Source: Sipunculus nudus
Lineage: Eukaryota; Annelida; Sipuncula; Golfingiida; Sipunculidae
DNA length: 64,000 nt
Direction: 5' to 3'
Assembly: GCA_026874595.1 (NCBI GenBank)
Contig: CM049317.1
Coordinates: 18,249,882 to 18,313,881, forward strand
Of this stretch, positions 59,212 through 64,000 are shown in pieces; positions within the stretch are counted from its first letter, which is position 1, and each line of letters begins with the position of its first letter. The position numbers and the translations under genes are program-made. The notes beneath the pieces are model-generated. The model ran no database searches, was not told the DNA's origin, and saw only the letters and a list, made by a program, of their open reading frames with translations.

Positions 59212-59392
59212 CAATCGAACTATGTTTTGCGACCACCTGTGGTACTGACCAAAAGTGGTCTTAATTCACAGGTTGTCTTATTTGACAGGTCTGTTTTGAC
59301 CATTGTGAGAGTTTTCGGTTAACTCACGGGTGGTTTTAATATAAATAGGTGGTCTTTTTTAGATAGGTGGCGTTTCAGACAGGTTTAACTCT
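59212..59392. mobile_element. Pogo/Tigger-like MITE, copy 5 (eroded)
   Basis: Same context and interior as the other four copies; the left end has mutated to CAATCGAACTATG and the right end to CAGGTTTAACTCTA. Confidence 0.55.
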
Positions 59393-60400
59393 ATCCACCC
59401 TTCCCAACCGTCAAAAAATACACTATAATATAATACAATATTTATTGTGTTATATCATATGTGAATTTTTTATGTAATGTAATATATAAGATGATATTAT
59501 GCAATATAAAATATATCAGATAATATATTTGCATTTGATATAATCGAATGAAATATGATATAATAAAATTCTATGTTACGATACAATATGATATATTATA
59601 ATACATGAAAAAATGCAACATGTGTATATTTAAAAATATATAATATGATATGATATATGCTATAATATATTATATTTTATAAATAATATTATATAATATA
59701 AGATAAATAATGTAAATAATATAATATAATAAACATAATATAATATAACATAGTATATTACAATATAAGGCAGAATTAAAGCGTTCTGGGCTTTTGACCA
59801 GGGATAACGAGTATTATCAAACACACCCACACACATTATTTATTTTAATCTAATCCAAAACTTGGTGACACCTGCATAGACTTAACTTAAAACGTAACAG
59901 AAAAAAATAGTTGCGCTTCCTATACTAGAGACATATACTCGCCCCATGTTCCCGAACTGTTTAATGCCATTTTCTATATCTTGTAATACATAGTATAATG
60001 ACTCTCTAAAATTGACAATAATCAGTCAAAAGGAGGCTTTGCAGGGGTATGCTTTATTTGCCAAAATGTCTATAGCGAGTCATCCAGTAGAGTTGATTTA
60101 TCTACATGGGTTTGGGATGACTCGCTTGGGAAGGTAAGCAAATTTTGAACAACTTTTTTCCTGAACATACACATATTATTTAATAGTAAATTCAGAAATA
60201 GAACCAAAGTCTATTATTCTAATTATCTTTATTCAGTTCCAGTATATAAATATTATTCCCTGTATATTAGGGGAATGTTTACATTGAACTTCCCCCTTGC
60301 TAAAAAAAATGGGGGGGGGGTATATCCCCATCCCCTGTATTGACGCTCCTGGACTCATCGCAACTAAACTATCAAAGAATTTAAAAAAATAAAACGTGTT

Positions 60401-60839
60401 GCCTCTATCCAATATAGCTTCCAGGTCCTTGAACGTCATAATATATACTTGTAATATCTAAATTTCTTTTATTAGATCTGCTATATATAAATAACGTTTT
60501 TGTTGTTTGTCGTATGTGCTGGCTATATGTGGGCTTTTAAATAACATCTTACAATATATATTAATAACTAATATATTTATTGTATATTTATAATCTTCCC
60601 TCTAACTTTTTAATATGTTACAATGTTGGAAAATAAACAAATGATCCTCTGTTGAAAATGTGCCGTAACTGCTCTAGAAATTAAAATATCGGAAAAGTTA
60701 TTTTTATGTACAGGTTTTTTTTCTTAAATATGTACACAAAATGTAAGCCTTTTCCCATCTCCTATACAAACCTATTGTTATTTTCTACAGATATTAACGT
60801 TAGACCTCTTCCCCTTGCAGTCCTATATTCGTCTTCTTC
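60401..60839. other. AT-rich interval, no gene seen
   Basis: No repeat or coding signal recognised beyond low complexity. Confidence 0.6.
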
Positions 60840-60954
60840 GTCTTCTTTTATTATGTAGCCTGAGGCCCACTCAATTATTATTATCATCATTATAATTATT
60901 ATTTAATATTATTATTATATTGTAGTTTTTGGTCTTCTTCCTCTTCTTCTTCTA

Positions 60955-61000
<46 letters not shown>

Positions 61001-61800
61001 TTGGAAATCAGGTATATTATAAAGCATACAATAGACCTATTATAGACCAATCCTATTATTATTACCATGGGGTGACAGGCCCCACACAATCCTTTTATTA
61101 TAAGCATTGGGCCTCAGACCACTACAGTCCTATTATTATGATGACAGGACCTCAGGTCCTCTGCAATCCTATTATTATTATTATAAATGGGCTTCATACC
61201 CCCTACTTACAGTTTTATGCTTATTATCATGGTGTGGTGCTTCAGGCCTTATATACTGTCATTTTATTACTATCATGGGGCCTGACCCCTACACTCCTAT
61301 TTATGATATTATGATTCCTCAGGTCCCTACATTTTATTTTTTTCATGGGGCCTCGACCTACACTCCTTTTGTTATAATGATGGGGTCTGAGGCCCCTTAA
61401 AGTCCTATTAATGCTATCATAGGGCCTAAGGCCTACAGCATTACTGGTATTAAATTATTATCATGGGGCCTGGGCCTGCACTCCTGTTATTATGATGATT
61501 GGGACTTAGGCTCCCTTCATTCCTCTTATAATGATTAGACCTCTAAACCCCTACAGTTCTATTCTTCTGAAGATATGGCCGACACAACTAGTAGTAGCAG
61601 CAGTAGTATTTAACATTAACTTTAATATCATTTGTATTATCAAAAGCCCCTTATATTCCAATTATTATTATTATTAATATTAACTTGGAACCTCAGGCCC
61701 CATACAGTCTTATTTTTATTATCACTATTACCGTAAGTTTAATTTTTAAGGGCCGCAGACCCTTACAGGCCTAAAGGCCCGTTTTTATTATAATTATCAG
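60840..61800. repeat. Degenerate minisatellite with GGCCTCAGGCCC palindromes and (ATT)n
   Basis: About 20 irregular units, roughly 40-50 bp, alternate a palindromic word (GGGCCTCAGGCCCC and variants) and 'CTACA.TCCTATTATTATTAT'. Plus-strand frames over 61072-61400 are by-products of the repeat. Confidence 0.8.
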
Positions 61801-62023
61801 ACCCCATGTTTGGTATAGTACTTATATTATTGTCACCCTGGCTTATTGCTCTGAGTTGCCAGTAGTCCTACATTAATCGAAAATTGCAATTATGAGCCCA
61901 ACACATGGATTTACTTCAAGCCACTGATTGATAAGTGACTTTGGTTTTCTACTAGACCTAAACACAGTTTAACAAATTAAACATGATTATACAAGTTGTC
62001 AATACATTCTTTTACTCCTGCAG

Positions 62024-62105
62024 CTACCCTACCCCTGACAACAACACAGACGTACCTCAAGCCCTGTTGAGCCATGTGGATGAATTGTTTGCAAATGAAC
62101 ATATG
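62024..62105 (+). CDS. Penultimate exon of an unidentified gene
   Basis: An 82-base exon between TTTTACTCCTGCAG and ATATG|GTAAGTGACT, both strong splice sites. Only one of three frames is open. It gives YPTPDNNTDVPQALL then SHVDELFANEHM, entering with two bases of a codon supplied by an upstream exon. The last codon is complete, so it joins the next exon in phase 0. I do not recognise the protein. Earlier exons are not seen between the 60.8-61.8 kb minisatellite and this exon; they may lie further left or be very short. Confidence 0.7.
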
Positions 62106-62434
62106 GTAAGTGACTCTCATTTATAAATCATCCCATTTATAAATACATGTATAATGAACATTTTCTGATAACATTTCACATGGCACTGTTTCTTGCTGAG
62201 GTTTTTTTTTATTTTGTAATATTGAAGGCACATATTTTGGGAGATGAATGGGAGGAGGACTCCTTAATCTCAAGAACTAACTCTCCAATAAGAATATTAT
62301 ATAAAGTACACCTCCGATGTAGCATCTAAAATAAAAATTATCAGAATTCAGTCATATAAGCTGTGAATCAATGTACACAAAATCCTGTAAAATGTGTTTT
62401 TAATGGAATTTTTCATTTTATTTTGCATTTTCAG

Positions 62435-62530
62435 ACACTCTGGAGAAAACATCTTCCTTACAGATTTGTAACCCCGATTAGAAGGAGGGACAGGGCAAGT
62501 CTATTGTTCAAGTACAGATACAGAAAATGA
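62435..62530 (+). CDS. Terminal exon of the same gene
   Basis: Starts after TTTTGCATTTTCAG and reads TLWRKHLPYRF, then VTPIRRRDRASLLFKYRYRK and a TGA at 62528-62530. It is in the phase required by the preceding exon across a 329-base intron. The last 32 codons are strongly basic (many R and K), fitting a nucleic-acid-binding or mitochondrial-ribosome-like tail, but that is speculation. A polyadenylation signal follows 97 bases after the stop. Confidence 0.7.
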   Translation, partial: TLWRKHLPYRFVTPIRRRDRASLLFKYRYRK

Positions 62531-62626
62531 AGAGAGAGCTATATGCTCGTCACGCGGGTAGCCGTGAACGCAACCTTGGAGTGGTAAACTACTTGCTAGA
62601 GAGGAAGCCGAGGTAGATGACGATAT

Positions 62627-62632
62627 AATAAA
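62627..62632 (+). terminator. Polyadenylation signal AATAAA
   Basis: Canonical AATAAA 97 bases after the TGA of the terminal exon, in a short 3' UTR. It supports the two-exon 3' end. Confidence 0.65.
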
Positions 62633-62799
62633 GCTACACATGTTAACACTGAAACACACTCATACAGAACCCTGTCCACATTGTAAGGAATAATCAGTCG
62701 TAAATCTGTTGCAGACAAATATACGTATCACAAGTTACACGACCACGTGGTTTTAATAAATATATGTTCTACCTGAAAATGCCTGTTATTATTATCATT

Positions 62800-62802
<3 letters not shown>

Positions 62803-62877
<75 letters not shown>
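62803..62877. repeat. (AT)n-(AG)n microsatellite
   Basis: AT run followed by about 20 AG repeats, similar to the compound tract at 7212-7312. Confidence 0.95.
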
Positions 62878-62880
<3 letters not shown>

Positions 62881-62889
62881 TACGGATTA

Positions 62890-63058
62890 ACCTGACAGGT
62901 CCATGACAACCCATAGGTTGTCACAGCAAACATTTGACAACCCTTTTTACAACCCTAGAGGGTTGTCAAATTGAAATTTGACAACCTGGGTTGTTGTTTT
63001 AGGTACACCCATTTGACGACCCTAAAGTTGTCGATTTGACAACCCTATGTTTTCAGTG
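62890..63058. mobile_element. Fragment with CACTA-like terminus and TTTGACAACCC repeats
   Basis: The right end reads TTTTCAGTG|TA, that is, CACTGAAAA in reverse complement next to TA. Inside, the word TTTGACAACCC or its complement occurs about eight times in both orientations within 160 bases (for example 62936, 62960, 62979, 63034). No matching left terminus is seen; the fragment abuts the microsatellite. Confidence 0.45.
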
Positions 63059-64000
63059 TAGTGTGAAAAAATAGGCATATTTATTGTTCCTGATTATGTC
63101 CGTTTAATACAGCCCTTTAGGGGAAGTGGAAATCAGCACTGCTTTTTCATTAATATTACCAGTGATGCCGGTCTCAAGACTTGTCTTGGTCTCAAGCCAA
63201 GTCTCTGGTCCACTTTATTGTTGGTCATGGTCATGGTCTTGAAATATTCTTTTAAAATAATTTCAGTGTTAATTATGGTCTTGACTTTGAGCTAATGAAA
63301 AAATTCAGACTTTATACAGTTTGCACAATACAATGCATTTTGTGATTTGCTCTCTATTTATCTTGTTTGGTCATCATCAGGGAAATTTATACGCTAATCC
63401 TGCTTCCTTCAATGTATTGATGTCAATATAACAATACTTGCAGATATTTTGAAGGAATACTGGTATAAGGAAGAAGATAACAGCTAGATAACCAACATTT
63501 GGTCTCAAGTCTTATTCTCAGATAGATCCTTCAACCTCAGTTCTGGTCTCTGATCTTATTGTCTCAGTCTCAGTCTAAAATTGGCTGTTCTATAGACTAC
63601 ATGTAAATTACTGAATTTTACTGTTTGCAAATACTCACCCATATCATGTGATTGATACTTGAGGGCTCTCTTAATTTGAATAGTAATTAACCAGTGTATC
63701 ATGTAAAACGGAATGATATTTTCTGTATTGTATTATATTTTTTTCAATATGGCTAAAGTACGACTGACATATTAAATGAAGACTCATGATAATATACATA
63801 CTACTTTACACCCATAACAAATCAATGATCAAGTAAGGAACTTGGAACATCTATAAGTTATTGATTTTCAAACATTTATGAGATAATATTGAAGATTTTC
63901 ACACCCTTCATCCAAGGGGATGTGCCCTTGAGCTAATTTTGTTGTGAAATTCATGATAACAAACTCAAACAGGCATGGATAATTCTACTGATTTACTTAT
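63059..64000. other. 3' flank, no gene seen
   Basis: 63160-63590 is enriched in GGTCTCAAG and GTCTCAGTCT words, perhaps an eroded repeat. The remainder is AT-rich without recognised features. Confidence 0.5.

Larger units (their letters stand above)
56590..60400. repeat. Block Q, copy 4 (partial)
   Basis: Carries the P-to-Q junction, 'GGTTTCAGCCTCACTCTGG' (56685), and far to the right 'GCGCAAGCGCGGTCAGCTTCG' (59045) with the MITE and the 'AAAGCGTTCTGGGC' segment (59778). The two LINE ends found in the other copies are missing here and replaced by other repeats (57600-58990). Confidence 0.65.

Noticed and set aside
63160-63590. GGTCTCAAG-rich stretch as a defined element
   Set aside because: The words are irregular and no termini or target duplication were found.

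Overview
This window looks like AT-rich, repeat-dense nuclear DNA from an invertebrate animal, probably marine. The main signs are nuclear-type tRNA genes with internal A and B boxes, several non-LTR retrotransposon families, many short TA-flanked MITEs, long AT/CA/GA/CT and poly-C/G tracts, and GT-AG splice signals. A mollusc-like lophotrochozoan would fit the repeat style, but that is an impression only. No bacterial operon, CRISPR array or viral genome is visible, and most long open frames are products of tandem repeats.

Layout. At 1-3040 there is a degraded tRNA-like (SINE) head and a divergent tandem repeat. At 3041-10290 four near-identical modules each carry a tRNA-Thr(CGT) gene, and between them lies a large imperfect inverted repeat (arms 5447-6285 and 7360-9175) whose outer ends carry a 21-bp palindromic satellite. 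From about 10.56 kb to 60.4 kb the window is a head-to-tail, mosaic segmental duplication. Block P (10.56-15.76, 37.08-40.88 and 52.85-56.59 kb) carries a tRNA-Thr gene or relic on the plus strand and a small protein gene on the minus strand. Block Q (about 18.95-24.95, 30.8-35.3, 40.9-46.97 and 56.6-60.4 kb) carries two LINE 3' ends in a fixed order and a 180-bp pogo/Tigger-like MITE. Block R (16.25-18.95 and 46.97-49.2 kb) is mostly non-coding. Copies differ by later insertions whose ends can be read against an empty sister copy: a 1.5-kb element at 13095-14607, a 5.85-kb CACTA-like element at 24951-30804, a solo-LTR-like element at 41315-42103, and a hairpin-ended element at about 42212-43400.

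Genes. The best-supported genes are three paralogues of an unrecognised 157-163 residue protein family (minus strand; 15052-15543, 39616-40089, 55427-55903). They share a conserved start, a conserved splice acceptor just upstream, a conserved C-terminal G-W-E motif and a lysine-rich tail. At the right end, two short exons (62024-62105 and 62435-62530) join in frame, end in a stop and are followed by AATAAA. They are the 3' end of a plus-strand gene whose upstream exons are not identified here.

Nothing suggests that the genes form a pathway. The shared theme is duplication of a tRNA plus small-gene block, followed by transposon invasion. Block boundaries are approximate because they were found by reading, not by alignment software.
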